This document shows, piece after piece, positions 44,882 to 57,600 of a stretch of DNA of 64,000 bases (position 1 is the stretch's first letter; every line of letters starts with the position of its first letter). The position numbers and the translations under genes were made by a program. The stretch lies in contig CM055093.1 of assembly GCA_029204225.1 (NCBI GenBank), positions 21,357,701 to 21,421,700 on the forward strand, in the 5' to 3' direction. The DNA comes from Diphasiastrum complanatum (lineage: Eukaryota; Streptophyta; Lycopodiopsida; Lycopodiales; Lycopodiaceae). Under the pieces are notes generated by a model that was given only the letters and a program-made list of their open reading frames with translations, did not search any database and was not told the origin of the DNA.

Positions 44882-44999
44882 GGGGGAAGGTGCCCCTCCG
44901 AGGCCCTTCCACACGGGAAGGTGCTGCACTCAAGGGCGGAGGCCCGAGGGCGCAGCATCCTTCCCCGGGTGGAAGGGCCGAGGAGCCGCACCTTCCGCC
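44882..44999. repeat. GC-rich imperfect palindrome
   Basis: Arms of about 45 bp (44882-44926 and 44952-44999) around a 25-bp loop; for example CGAGGCCCTTCCAC on the left and GTGGAAGGGCCGAGG on the right. Strongly GC-rich in AT-rich surroundings, and in style like the island at 27125-27230. Confidence 0.8.
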
Positions 45000-45851
45000 T
45001 CGTGAATTCAGTTTTTACATTTTTTTTTTTTTGAGGTAAATTTATGTTACGTGCACCTTCCGGCGTCTGATAGGTGCCTTAAAAAAAAAATTGTCATAAA
45101 AAAGCCCACAAATTACGTTCTTGTGAGGCACCACCATTTCCTTTGTAAAAATTTAAAACTTGATTTTATGTGAGAAGGAATGTGTTGGTACCGAAGAAGG
45201 TTTCTCTCTAGTGCAAGTGTATTTCTCTCCTATATATTTCCACTCTTTCACAGATGTTGTATTGATATTTGACAGGGCCACTTGTGGTTTACACCAATGG
45301 TTCTTAGGCATCCTTTTCATCTCTAGAAGTGACAAACTTGAGATAGTACTAGTGGCCCATTTTACAAATTGGAATTGCAGTTCAAGCATTCACACTTTCA
45401 GTCTCAATGGCAAATCAAACATTGAACATTCAGCATATGGCAAGAGCATTGAATTTTAAGAGCGTGCATTTCAGCCAAGCCTAGAGTCCTCCAACACTGG
45501 GACTCCTTTAAAGCTTGTATAATACTAAGGGTTGTCATGTACATCTTACAATACATCATATCTGATGGGAGTGCTTTCCTTTTCCAAGAAGCTTTAAGAT
45601 GGACCCAGAAATAACCCCAGGAGCTTCCAAAAGTCTCAAATTTATGAACTTGCAGTTCTTCTTGCACCTCCAGACTGAAGCTAAGCCCGCTAAATCACAC
45701 CAAATGATCATACACAACATGATGTTAGCAGCAAAAAGGGTAAAGTATGGAACTCAACAACAAGCCACGCAAACTCACTCTTGGATTGTGCAAAAAGTGC
45801 TCTTGTACCTCAAAGTAAAACTTATGCATATCCTGTAGACTATATTCTACC
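45000..45851. other. No recognisable gene
   Basis: A few short frames (45160-45459 plus; 45404-45667 minus) without motifs. Possibly decayed 5' flank of the MYB relic. Confidence 0.35.
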
Positions 45852-46529
45852 ATAGGCATGCACACTCTGCTGGATATAAGCTGAGAGAGTTAGCGGCTAT
45901 GCACGACCCACAGAACTGGAATCTGATTGCAGAAAAATTGCATGGAAAATCAGGCCTTAACACCACATCCATCTTTGCAAAGTTTTACAGTGCCACCTTT
46001 CTGGGTAAACACCACGAAATAGAGCTGTGAGCAGGCTTTATTTTATAGAAATTCTGTCAGCACGATATTTCATGAAGAAATAAAAACATAACTGTAAGAA
46101 CTCAATTGCATTTTACTAGAATTTTTGCTCATAAAAGATATGGCTCATTGGTTGCAGGTAAGAAGTGCAGATTGAGGTGGTTTAATCAACTGAATCCACG
46201 CATCAACAGTCAACCCCTAACAGAAGAAGACGAGGAGAGCCTTCTGGCAGCCCATAGTGTCCACAGAAACAAGTGTGGGCTCCAATTGCCAGGATCTTCC
46301 CTGGCAGAACTGACAATGCAGTGAAAATCACTGGCTTGTAGTAATGGCCAGGAGATTCAAGGAGTGATCTAGGGCTTGTGGGACAAGGAAGAACCAACTG
46401 TCTAAAAGCAATGGACAAACTGTCGCTCAATTGCTTGCAGACAAAGCTAGCAATGTGGCTTCTCTCAATGTCAACTCATTGCAAGCAAGAGTTACACAGT
46501 CCGAGCCGATTGACAAAGATTTGAGATAG
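45852..46529 (+). pseudogene. R2R3-MYB transcription factor pseudogene
   Basis: Exon 1 relic at 45852-45954 reads YKLRELAAMHDPQNWNLIA then EKLHGKSG, the R2 repeat of R2R3-MYB. The donor is lost (GG followed by CC). The acceptor TTGCAG at 46152-46157 precedes KKCRLRWFNQLNPRI at the canonical MYB intron position. The R3 repeat follows (PLTEEDEESLLAAHSVHRNK), a 2-base insertion (TGTG) shifts frame to IARIFPGRTDNAVK, and a 1-base loss shifts it again to HWLVVMARRFKE. Then come SRACGTRKNQLSKSNG and a stop at 46527-46529. The FNQLNPRI and MARR.KE signatures place it near the MYB52/54/56/105/117-type clade. R2 lacks its first Trp region. Intron retention shows it arose from genomic DNA, not retroposition. 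Confidence 0.88.
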
Positions 46530-46552
46530 TGACTTCCTTACCATGCCAGAGG

Positions 46553-46640
46553 GTTCAGATTTGTCTGCACTAGTGAGATACCTTCAAACACAGATAGTTC
46601 AGATTAGTCTGCACTAGTGAGATACCTTCAAACACAGATA
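46553..46640. repeat. 44-bp tandem duplication
   Basis: GTTCAGATTWGTCTGCACTA... with period 44: copies at 46553-46596 and 46597-46640, one difference (T/A). It lies just after the MYB relic. Confidence 0.9.
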
Positions 46641-47700
46641 GTTAGCCTCAGTATCACTCACTACAGCTCTTAAGCATGCCCTTTCAAAACTTGGCACATG
46701 CCGTCTCAAGACTTGGCTACAGATCGTCATTTTTCCCCGAAGTGACAGATGAATCAATCAGACAAAGAGTGTGTTTCTGTTTACTTTGTGCGTTAATGCA
46801 CTATTGTAATACCTATGAGTGATCAGTACAACATGTGCACGCAACAGCAATTGTCAAAACTTTGACAATTCGAATCAGTGATTTGCATTCCAACTCTCTG
46901 CCAGATAAAACAGAGCTGCAAGTCATCATTGTCATCATATGCTGGATCAAAAGCGATAGTAAGCTCCTGATCATTGATCTGCTATACACGATTACTTATT
47001 CTTCAGAAAAGGAGCCAATGGCGAGCCCGATAGAGGCAAACCATCAGCTCCCTCCATGTGCAGAATGGACAGTCTATAATAGGTTGTCCATTCTGCCAGA
47101 TTGACTTACTTCAATTTGGCATGATAGGCCGCAGCGGACATTAACGTCCACGTAGAAAACTCATTATTTTGAAGCGGATTTGCACTGCAAAAATGGAGGA
47201 GCTACATAACCTCACAGAGCCCCCTCGCCACCTCCTCTCCTTGAATCTCCTCGAATTTTCTTATGATTGCCCTTTCTTTTCCTTTGAGTTACAATGGCGC
47301 TGCAATGGCGTGTTAATGCAGTTGGAACGCCCCCAAGATTCAGTATGCCCTTGGGTAAGTCAGTTTGGACAGTTAGACTAAGGCATCAATGAAGGCTATC
47401 ATTAGCACTTGTCTGGGGCCTTTAGTGCACATTCCCTGCATCTTCTTCTGGCTTTCCATGTTCCCCTTCTATTGTCTATGTTTGCAGGTCTATTCCAAGC
47501 ACATTACATTTGGTGGAGGAGAGGCGATGGATCGACCTTTTCCTGATAGCATGATTGATGGGGATATTTCTCTCAACAACTTTTTGCACTCTTTTCATTG
47601 ATATCTTCATAGTTTTCTCAAACTAGTCAAGTCTTGGTTCAAGTTGGTTGAATGCAACATTGCACATTCACGGCCAGATCTTAAGTTCGTCCACGTTCTT
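46641..47700. other. No gene recognised; small hairpin and one short ORF
   Basis: A 12-bp perfect inverted repeat (GCAGAATGGACA at 47060-47071, complement at 47085-47096). A 62-codon frame starts at ATG 47193 (MEELHNLTEPPRHL) with a possible donor GGGTAAGTCAG near 47353 and a possible acceptor TTTGCAG near 47487 leading into ITFGGGEAMDRPFPD. This could be a small two-exon gene but no family is recognised. Confidence 0.35.
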
Positions 47701-48085
47701 TCTAGGGTCTTCCTTGTGAAGACATCATGACTTGGCTGGATCATTTCAACAACATTGGGAAATATTAATGCTGGAACGATGAACGGCGACTCCATGAACT
47801 TCATACAGTTTTGGATGGAGTGGCTGCAACATGCTATGTTCAACAACTTATGACTATGAAAGCAAATTGGGATGTGATGAAGAGTAGTTTGATTGAAGCA
47901 TTTGCACATATGAGTGTTGCTTGAACTGCTTTGCAGCAATTTGGAAGCCAGGGTATGGATGAATCGGTTGCTCAATTTTTGGTTTGATTCACACAACCAA
48001 TTATACATGCAGATCCTTTGATGACAAAAGATATGAAGCTCTTTTTCTTTTTCCCTTGTTTGTGCCCTGATTAGCAGCCTCATTC
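47700..48085 (+). pseudogene. Gypsy gag fragment (Retrotrans_gag-like)
   Basis: ETMTWL-type gag core is visible as DIMTWLDHFNNIGKY, then CWNDERRLHELHTVLDGVA, WDVMKSSLIEAFAHMS and QQFGSQGMDESVAQFLV, interrupted by stops. Isolated fragment; no pol follows. Confidence 0.75.
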
Positions 48086-51000
48086 CTTTTGGTGTGTGTT
48101 TCCCTACATGAAAATTTCAGGACCTTTCAGGCATCAGACTGTTGCCCCGGTTGTCACTGTGAGCACTCTGCCTAATACCACGATAGCTTAGCATGACCAT
48201 GTTGCCCAATACCATGTGTCAGAGTGGTCATCGAATTAACATGTGTCAATCCCTAGTTGGCATCGTTTATCGTTGAGATTAGGACGACATCCGTGTTAGT
48301 TAAGCGGTTAGGTTAATGGACATTTAATAGTCCAAGTCTGCCGAACACGTAAAATAGTTAAATAGTGTTTTCTTGATGCTGTCGCCTGACGTGGCATAAA
48401 GTAGGATCTTGATGTACAGTGCACATCTAATATATAATGGTGATTGATGAATATGGCGACACCCTTTTTGTGATCATTCTGCTATATAAGCTGTGTGATC
48501 ATTGCGCTTATGTGAATTCTGCTTTGCGCCATTACTTGATTAATTAACGTGCTTGTGCTGTCGTTTGTTATAAGCTGGAATTGGTGATGTGATAGACAGC
48601 ATTATTCTACAATCCGATTATCTTCAAGCCCGCAACTTTTATTCTTGATTTATGAAAACATCCTTGGAAAATGCTTTTGCAGTAGTTCATCTTTCATAAA
48701 TCCAAGAATTTCACAATGATAATAAATACGAATGCCCCCAGCTGTTCCTATTAATTGTTACTCTGGCCTCAAAGACCTAGACAACAAAGTCCTTTCATGT
48801 TATTCCATGCTAGCACATTCAAGCGTAGGCCTATTTGAGCACTCTAATTTTTTCAAAGTAACATCATCAACTCCATGACACAGCCAATTACAGCTACAAG
48901 CTTTTTAGTTGCAACAACTCAAATATAAGCTACTATAGCTAGAATTATCACGACTCAGCACTCAACTTGCCCTCTAGTGATTCCTCCTTATGGAATTTGG
49001 ACGTGCAATTACAAAACTTGTAAAAGCCCAATATTGTTATTTATTTGTCACTACCTCTCATGTCGAGATTAAGTAATGTGTGCATTTGCTCGCTTTTCTC
49101 GGATGTGGTAGTCATTTCTCATTCTTCCGAGAATGCCTGCATTTGGTTTTCATCTACTAAATATGTCTCTTCCTTTGATATCGGGATTTGATGCAGGTAT
49201 TAGCAGTACATTTACTACAACCATTCTCATCAGGCCTTTTAGTGTAAGGAGCATTTTTTCTGCATTGCTGCCCTTCAAAAGTTGTGGAACAACTCCAGCA
49301 GGCCATAATTCCAGGCCGTTGGGGCTAGGAGTAGATTTTAACTTAAGCCGATTAAAGAAGATGCTTCCACAAAGCACTTCCTAAGCTGTCTTAAAGTCAA
49401 GCACACAAGGGAGCATATAACTTTAGTGTGTGATGTGGATGGTCTTAAACTTCCGAGCCATTTGAGGTAAGACAAGATGTTTAGATGGAAATTAGAATTT
49501 ATAAAAGTCCTAAAGGTTCTGCAAGGGACCAGTGACAAGGCTTCTTCAACAAGCAGATAAAGGGAAGTCTTGTGCAAACTGTTGGTGCCAAGCAAAACAC
49601 AAGTGTTTGTTATGTCAGCAATCTGCTCCTCTTCATTTTCTATGCAATGATCCCAAGCACTCCTTTCTTGGCATGAAAACGCTCCTTTTCTTCCTATAAA
49701 AGAGAACGCACGTAGACAATTGAAAATTTTCCAAAAGAAGAAGCTTTGTACTCTCCTTGAATATTAATCTGGTCCTTATGTTCTATCCGTAGTGTTATTG
49801 TTTCTTGATCCTATCTCTTTGCTTGAGTACTGTTCTTATTTCTTGATCCTGTATCTTTGCAATAGCATGGATATAACACAGATAATAGTCAGCAACATGC
49901 AATGCTCTCTCTCTCTCTCTCTGCCTGCGCTCTCTTTGTCTCCTTCGTAGATGATTAGCTGTTGCTCTCTGTTTAACCAACACAAATAAGTACACAATGT
50001 ACACTCAGAGGGTCCCTCAATAGATAATAAATTAGGGTCCCTCCGTAAAGAGGAGAATGGCCCCTAAACCCTTGGAGAGGAAAGTTTGAAACTTTGGGCA
50101 TTTTAAGAGGTATCTCTTTCTTAACTCAAAGATCCTCAATAAGAAATTCCTATCTGATCAGAGTCTTCAACTTGCTCTCTACATGCCGGTCAACACTTTG
50201 ATCCGGGGAAGCTTTCGAAACAAGGATAAAGAACTAAGTGAACAGAAATTGCAGTACGATTGAGTCTTTGATCGTGAGTAAATGTCTAGTTTAGCTTAAG
50301 TTGACTGTGCTATAACTGCCACTAGAATGTTTTTGTTGGAAAGAACAGAATCTGACAAGATAATGTTGCCATAATCCTCTGAGTTTTGACATGCACGAAT
50401 ATCTGCTTCTAACTCTGCTCATAATTGCTGTGAATTACTTTGCTTGAATGAGTAAGTTTGCTTGTTCTTCCTTAGTTGTCAGGGCATCAGTAGAAGTTCA
50501 AATCAGCTATCTACGTAGGTAGTTGACTTTCAGGAGGGTGCATGTTCAAGGCTTTGTAAACCTGCTACTTGCATAAGTTGTGAGAGATTTTTCCACAATG
50601 ACTAGAGAGCAGTAAACTTATAAAACAATGATGTACTTATGAATGGAGTAAAATGTGTGCCTCTATCTGTACTTCCTAGAAAACTTACATGTAACCCAAG
50701 TTCAGTTCTCTGAGGAATGTGTTCAAATGATCCCCATTTCAGCAGCATCTTCTAGCTAATGGTTTCAAGCTAGTCACTGAAGGAATGGTCTAAAAGGAAC
50801 TACACATGTTTAAAAAATTATAAGTTACATTTGCAAGTAGGTATCCTACAAGACTACACGAGAGTTCTCCTCTAGACGGGCCTTTAAATTTAATTGAATG
50901 TAGCCTTCCATTCATCTAATTTTATGGATGAATCCAAGATGTTATGATCGAAGTTTCTCTATGATCTCAAGAAAGAGAAGAGATCAATCAACCTTGAAAA

Positions 51001-51237
51001 GGAAATAAATTGAATAAAGAATCAATCATATCTTTCTCTATGGCCCCACAAGCATGAGTAAGGCACTCGAAATCCACAAGTTGATGGATGAGAGGAATGA
51101 TGATGGGCTCGCCTATCTCATAAACATAAGCACTTGCTCCTAGATGTCATTCAGAGCATTGAACAAAAATCATATTGCTCATTTTGTCTCAATACCATAT
51201 ATGAAATCCAGGTTAGAGGTCATAACATGGCTTTTGG
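48086..51237. other. Long stretch without recognisable genes
   Basis: Short frames on both strands, none convincing (for example 49133-49384). A (CT)n microsatellite lies at 49905-49922. A TATATAAG-like site at about 48483 could belong to a lost promoter or LTR. Nothing else supported. Confidence 0.45.
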
Positions 51238-51795
51238 TGTTGGAAAATTGAAAATCGAAGACGAGCTAAATATACTTCTCATTGAAAATTGTTCTTCAGG
51301 AAGATAATAGGAGTACAATAACTACTAACTTGAAAATTGCTCTTGCCCTGCTTGCTTACTCAGACACACTGCTTGTTTATTTATAGCAAAAATCTACTGG
51401 TCCTAAGATATTGAGAATGGTTACAAGTATTTTGCTATGGTTTTTTGGTTTCCCAGGGGAGGCTCGAACCTGGGGCCAAAGAAACTTTGGTTGTCAAGCT
51501 AACCAACACAACCAACCCCATTGGGTGTATTTTGCTATGCTATCTAATATGTCCTACAATGGATAAAGGTCACCATAGATCTTTGAACTTGTATGTATGG
51601 AGGAGAAAACTGTCAACATCGTCTTTGGATTGGAATTGGATCGCAACCTAGGTCGAAATTTTGATTCCTAGGATCGAAATAGATTTCGATTCTCAGATTC
51701 AATTTTATATTCATAATTGCAGTCTTTGAAAGTATTTTATGATTTCAAGATACTCATTAAAAAGTGGATTTCCACTTGAGCTTTAAAATCCAACA
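51238..51795 (-). repeat. LTR of copia E (antisense), with nested SINE
   Basis: On the minus strand it begins TGTTGG at 51795 directly after the purine tract AAGAGAGAG and ends CCAACA at 51238, a matched terminal pair. Length 558 bp, about 458 bp without the nested insertion and its duplicated target. Confidence 0.75.
51440..51527 (-). mobile_element. tRNA-derived SINE or tRNA retropseudogene
   Basis: An 88-bp insertion flanked by perfect 12-bp direct repeats TATTTTGCTATG (51428-51439 and 51528-51539). On the minus strand it has an A-box-like TGGTTAGCTTG (51505-51495), a B box GGTTCGAGCC (51470-51461) and ends in a short A-run (CCAAAAAAC). These are the marks of LINE-driven retroposition of a tRNA-like RNA. 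It is nested in the copia E LTR. Confidence 0.82.
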
Positions 51796-52500
51796 CTCTC
51801 TCTTAATGTGGATGGTCCTTTGATAGTCCCTTGGTGAAGTAATATGCTAGCATAAACTATGTTCTACAGAAAATAAGTATGACGTCCTTGCCCTGCACCT
51901 TTCTTTGACATAGCACTATTTGATTTTGATATGTTTACTTTGAAAATGAGATATCAAATTGAGAGGTAATGCAATTGTGCTTTGATTATTACAATAAAGG
52001 GTAGTAGAATTTTGTTGACCAAGGTTGATGTATGCCAGCAGATTTCTAAGTCAAATTGTCTCCTTGGTAGCAATATATTTTGATTTAGCTGATGGTAATG
52101 CCATTGAGGTCTGTTTTCATGATATTGGTCCTTCATTGAGTAAGAACCTAAATCTTGAGGTTGATCTTCTAGTGTCGATATCCCCTGCCCAATCAACATA
52201 TGTGTAACTTGTCAAAGTGTTTGTAGATTTGTTGCCTCCATAACAAATGCAGAGATTCTTAGTAGCTTGAATATACTTCAAGACCTTCAAAAGAGCCTTC
52301 CAAGTTGTCAATTCAGCTGAGCTAGGAATAAAACCTTGTTTGATAAAAAAATTGATTTATTTTCTCAAATCATACCCTCTTGGGGACTATTTTAGTCCAT
52401 ATAGAGCTTTTTGTAATTTGCAGATGTAGTAATCTAGATTTTTTAACATGATCTGCTTTGTTGACCTAACATGAGTTACATTCTCGAACCATTCAATTAA
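51796..52500 (-). pseudogene. Copia E remnant, antisense
   Basis: On the minus strand: an RT C-terminal piece (CKLQKALYGLK, then INFFIKQGF), a jump to RNase H (WKALLKVLKYIQATKNLCICY, YVDWAGDIDTRRSTS), SKYIATKE and the end of Pol before the LTR. An internal deletion and several stops are present. Confidence 0.8.
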
Positions 52501-53264
52501 CATCCTGCTTCATCCCTTTCCATTTAAAAAGAATTTTACCCTTTTGATAGGTCTTCAATATTCTAGAACGACCAGCACTAGGGAAGAAATGTATCCATAA
52601 AAATTTTGAGAAACCAATCTTGAATTTGGCAAAAAAAAAAAAACTATTCTTTTAGGATCATACACTAGAATTCCATTCTTAAGTTGTTAATGAGACTAAT
52701 TTTCTCATTTTGGATTCAATAAATTTCTCAAAACTTTCTGAAAGAGAGTTGAGTTAGAATGCTCAAGAGTTGGAGTTATGTTTGATAATTAGCTATTTAT
52801 ACTAAGCAATTCACGCACGTCTAGTAGGACAGTTATTAGGTTGCAGATCGCAATAGCCAATTGGCCATAATGAGCTGGCATCCATCCAGTTAGGTCTTCT
52901 CAAAAATTTACTTGCTAAACGGTTAGAGCAAGTCTGTAGCTTCAATTTAAGTGTAACAATATTTGTCTTTAATCGACATGATTGAAGTGGCCGAAGTCTT
53001 TGACTTTCGTCGGGGACGTCGAGTATGTCGGATGATGTCTGATTGTCGCAGCCACCTGTTAGCAATTCTCGAGTATTTCTACAAACTATGTATAAACATG
53101 CATAAAACTGCAGAACTGGATAATAGAGTGGATGAAGATTAAAGATCAATTATTCGGTCAGTAGGAGAATAATCTAACATCCCTGCCCTTGAGACATTTG
53201 ATGGCAAAGTCATATGGTTGTGCTAGCCATTTCTTTTGTTTGTCTATAAGTTATTTTTGACTTT
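52501..53264. other. Intergenic, possibly LTR debris
   Basis: No gene. A 112-codon minus frame (53149-52811) shows no domain. The block may be retroelement LTR sequence between the copia and gypsy fragments. Confidence 0.35.
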
Positions 53265-53640
53265 AAAAATATTTCAGACTATTTGAAAATAAATTGTTGA
53301 TAATAAGATGCAAATCCCAAGAATCCTCTCAATTGTCGCAAAGTTTTACAACTCATCCAATTTTTTACCACTTTGATCTTGTGTTGATCCACCTTGAAGT
53401 TGTCTTTTGTTACTACATGCCCTAAATATTCAATCTCCTATTGAGCAAACTCACATTTTGGCATCTTAGCTAACAACTTGTACTCTCGTAACATTCCAAC
53501 TCCACTTCTAAATGATGGGCGTGTTATTTTAAGTTTCAATCATATATCAAAATATCATTGAAGAACACCAAGATAAACTTATACAAATATGGCCCAAAAA
53601 TTAGAGGTAGCCCAAATGGATATTTAGGGATTTTCTAGTG
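53265..53640 (-). pseudogene. Gypsy RT fragment, antisense
   Basis: On the minus strand: YKFILVFFNDILIYD (the RT catalytic region with FNDIL for the usual LDDIL), HAHHLEV, AKMPKCEFAQ, EIEYLGHVVTKDNFKVD and LRGFLGFASYYQQFI. Clear gypsy RT pattern with stops. Confidence 0.8.
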
Positions 53641-54689
53641 GAAATAAGCTTTGTATATCATCTTTTTTGATAATAATCTAGATTTAAGTTTATAATTATA
53701 AGCTCAAAACTTTCCTTACGGAAAGAACTTAGAATGACTCACTCATCTTCTAAGAGTAGTAATTCTCATGTTTTTTTTAGCATTTTTCTTATTTATGATA
53801 GGCCTACTGACCTCCTTACGGGAAATTTAATCCAAGATTAGTCCATACATGGGCATGACATTCCTCCCCCCTTATTCAAGTTCTTTCCTCAAAACTTAAG
53901 GTTAGAAGAGGTTTTTTTATTTTTATTTATTTTTATATAGGCCCTTAGTACAGGGCACACTAGGTGCACATGAGTCAGCTTTACAACATCGCCCTTCTAA
54001 AGTGTCCATTGAGTTCCCAACTCCCACAAGAAAGGCATTCAAAGAGTCATAGGTTATGGAAGGAGTCTCTTGACATTTCATAAGCCTATGGAGGCTCTTG
54101 GAGATTATTTAACTCCCTTAGGCTTCTCTCTCTCTCATTGGATGGGCATGGAACTCCGTAGTGCATTGGAGGGGTCCATGGGCCATCTATATGAGGGTAG
54201 TAGGGCGCCCATTGGGAGGGGGGAGATCTCTCTTGTTTGCTTTGTTATGCTCTAGTGTTGCTACTAGTGTGTAGAGTGCTTTCTTGTGGTAGTATGCTTG
54301 AGGTTTGGATCTTGCTTATCGTATGGGACATAAGTAGGGTTTGGATCTTGAGTATGCTATGGAGTGTTGTGGTATGCTTGTGATTTGTTTATGGTTAGCA
54401 AGGGGGTGCTAGATAGGTCTTGCTTGGAGCTTGGATCTAGCTATGGTTGGGTGGTGAATACTTGAGGCCAGCTTGTTATCTATCTTTGTGTTTAAAGAGT
54501 AGGGACACAGGTGGAGGAGAGATCCTTGGAGGCTTGCAAATCCTTACTTGCAGGTGGAGGCATGCTAGCTTGGAGTTGGGGAGCATCTTGAAGCTTGCAA
54601 GTTGCTTGGAGGACATTTGGAGGCTCTACCTTGGATTTGGAGGACTTCCTCACCTCTACTTGTAAAAGCTGCCGCTCAACAACAAGCCT
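53641..54689. other. No gene recognised; G-rich repeated phrases
   Basis: Contains recurring GGAGGC, GCTTGGAG and TTGGATCTTG words (54260-54660) but no open frame with a domain. It may be the leader or LTR of the gypsy element that follows. Confidence 0.4.
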
Positions 54690-57600
54690 CTAGAAATTAG
54701 ACCAGAGCACCACTTGGATGCTTTGCATGTGGAGAAAATCATAGAGCTGCAGAATGTCCAAATAAAGAAAAATTTGTACCATTATGTCATGACTGTGGTT
54801 ATGGGCATTGCTATAAGGACTGTCTAGCAAGACCGGAACCACTACCAACTACAGCTCCTGTAAATTTGATAACAATCAAATGAAGACCAGTAGCTCAGAA
54901 TAAAGCAAGTGCACCCTTGATGCTGGTCACCAGAGCATAGAAGCAGAAAGAACCAGTAGTGGATCCAGTACTTGCTGATTCTATACCATTGAATGATACA
55001 CCAACAACATCGGGAGTCTATCCAAATCTTAATGTAGAAAAACAAAGATATCAGAATATGAGGCAATGGATTGAACATCTGCAAGACGAAGAGGAACTTG
55101 AAGCTGCTGAAGCAACAACAAAAGTTCATTCTTCACCATTGCAGCCTCCAAGAAATTCACGTACGGATATGAATGACCAGTTGCATCATCATGAAGAATC
55201 CTTCAAGATGACTGAACTGGAAGCACCGCAAACAGAACTGCTCATGAACATTTTTTCTAGCAAGATCAATATTTTATTGGGAGAGTTCCTCAAGTCCGTG
55301 CCAAAAGCAAAAGAAGTCTTAACGCAAAAGTTAGATCATTAGGAGCCACTTTTTTGTGCTGGATTTGAAGAATCTAACGAAGTACTCCATGTTGGAGCCA
55401 CTTGAAAAAGTGAACAAAAGAATATCACTCTGCCGATATAGCATAGACAATTTCCTAAGGAAGCAACTGTGATAGATGGCGGTTCAGGAGTTGACCTGAT
55501 TTCTACAAAGCTATGTGCAAAGTGAGGCCTTACAAAGATCAAGCCTGCTACTTTTGCTATTAAGCTAGCTAATCAAACAACAGTTCGTCCACGAGGAATG
55601 GTTGAAGATATACCTGTCAAAATTGTGGGAGTACAATTCGTCATTACTTTCGTAGTGATGGACTTACCGGAAGTGCCAAATGTCTATCGAGTTCTATTGG
55701 GATGTCCATGGTTACGAGTTGCGCAAGTAATTCATAACTAAGGTACCAGAAAAATCACTTTTTAAAATCGTGAACGTGCAGTTAAAGTTGATCCTACAAC
55801 TTGGACTATCAAACCAGTGGTTCAAAAAAAAGATGACGATTTATCAACAACTGATCACACTTGTGACCGTCCAGGGAAAATTTTGGAAGTTCCTTACGAT
55901 TCTCAAACGGATACTATCAACTGGAATGAAGCTCTTGCAACGATTGATTGTACCACAGGATATATGTGTCAACAAGATAATCAATCAAAGTTGAGCGAGA
56001 TTTCATTATTAGATCGAACTTTGGATACACCAATCACGTTTCCACTGAATGTGCTGAATGTAGCCTGAATATCAATGGAACCTATACCAGATCCAATTGA
56101 GGATGATCTCATGCCTGTGAGTCATGTCTTGACTTATGATGGCAATGCAGAACTTACAGATGAGCTGATTCTAAATCATATGGATCTGACCAGATTTGGA
56201 GTGCGTAATGTTCTTGATGAACCAACAATAAAATCGCCTAAAGCAATTTTATTGAAGGAAGACAGGATCACAGGATCGATGATGAAGAAACAAGCTAAGC
56301 AACATTATAATATGGTCCTGAAATGGTAAAATCCCCCTCAAAAGATTGATTCAAAGAAGGTGCCACCCTTACTGGATAAAGGCAAAGGAAAAGTCAAGGA
56401 TGATTATTCAAGTTAGAATTCCAGCAAGACATCATCATCTCGGATGTCATCACCTCCACGATCAATTCCTGCTAAGAAGGCTAAGCGAAGATCCAAGACA
56501 AGTCCTTTTGAAAAAGAACAAGCAGATGTAGTCCAACATGATATGCCCGAGCATTTTAAATGTTATACACTGTGGTTATCATGTTACCTAAAGCACATCG
56601 TGAACTTGAAGAACACATGCCAAAATCGAAAGAGGTTTATGATGGCCTAGCTAGGACGTAGCCAATGAATCTTGCTGAACTAGGAGAACCGAAAAAGATT
56701 GTACAAGCTGGATCACAACTTAATCTTGAACAATATCAAGCACTCCGCATGTTACTTATTAAGTATCAGGATTGCTTTGCATGGACTTATCAAGATCTAA
56801 AGGGTATTCCGACATCAGTTATTGAACATACCATACATTTAGTACCTGATGCAGTTCCAAAGGTTACAAAGTGCTATCGTTGTAATCCTAATGTTGCGGA
56901 CCTGATAAAAAAAGAACTTCAAAGATTGCTTGATGCCGATTTCATTTATGAGATCGAGCATACCGAATGGATTTTGCCGATTGTCATTGTTCCTAAGAAG
57001 AATGGGAAATTGAGAATCTGTGTGAATCTTAAAGCGTTGAACAAAGTGACGCGGAAGGATCACTTTTCGTTGTCTTTTACTGAAAGCATTTTGGATCATC
57101 TTGCTGGAGCAGAAGCTTATAGTTTCTTGGATGGATTTAGTGGTTACAACCAGGTTAAGATAGCACCTGCTGATCGCCACAAAACCACTTTTGCAACATA
57201 ATGGGGCACCTATGCTTACAAAGTAATGTCGTTTGGACTCTGTAATGCACCAAGTTCATTCCAAAGAGTAATGCAATTTGCTTCTAAAGATTATCCACAG
57301 AAATTCCTTGAAATTTACTTGGACGACCTGGGAGTCCATAGTACAGATGCAGACCACTTGGATCGATTGGAGAAAGCATTTGAAAGATGCCGCAAATATC
57401 AGATTTCTCTAAATCCATAAAAATGCCAGATATGGGTTTCCCACGGAGTTGTGCTTGGAGATGTGATATCGAGACATGGTATTGCCACTGATTATTCTAA
57501 GATCAAGGTTATTGTGGAATTACCACTGCCAACAACGATTCATGGAGTTTATGTGTTTATGGGTCATGCAAACTACTATCGAATTTTTATTATCTTCTTT

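Noticed and set aside
49905-49922. (CT)n tract as a promoter Y-patch
   Set aside because: No open frame or TATA box in a suitable position; treated as a microsatellite.
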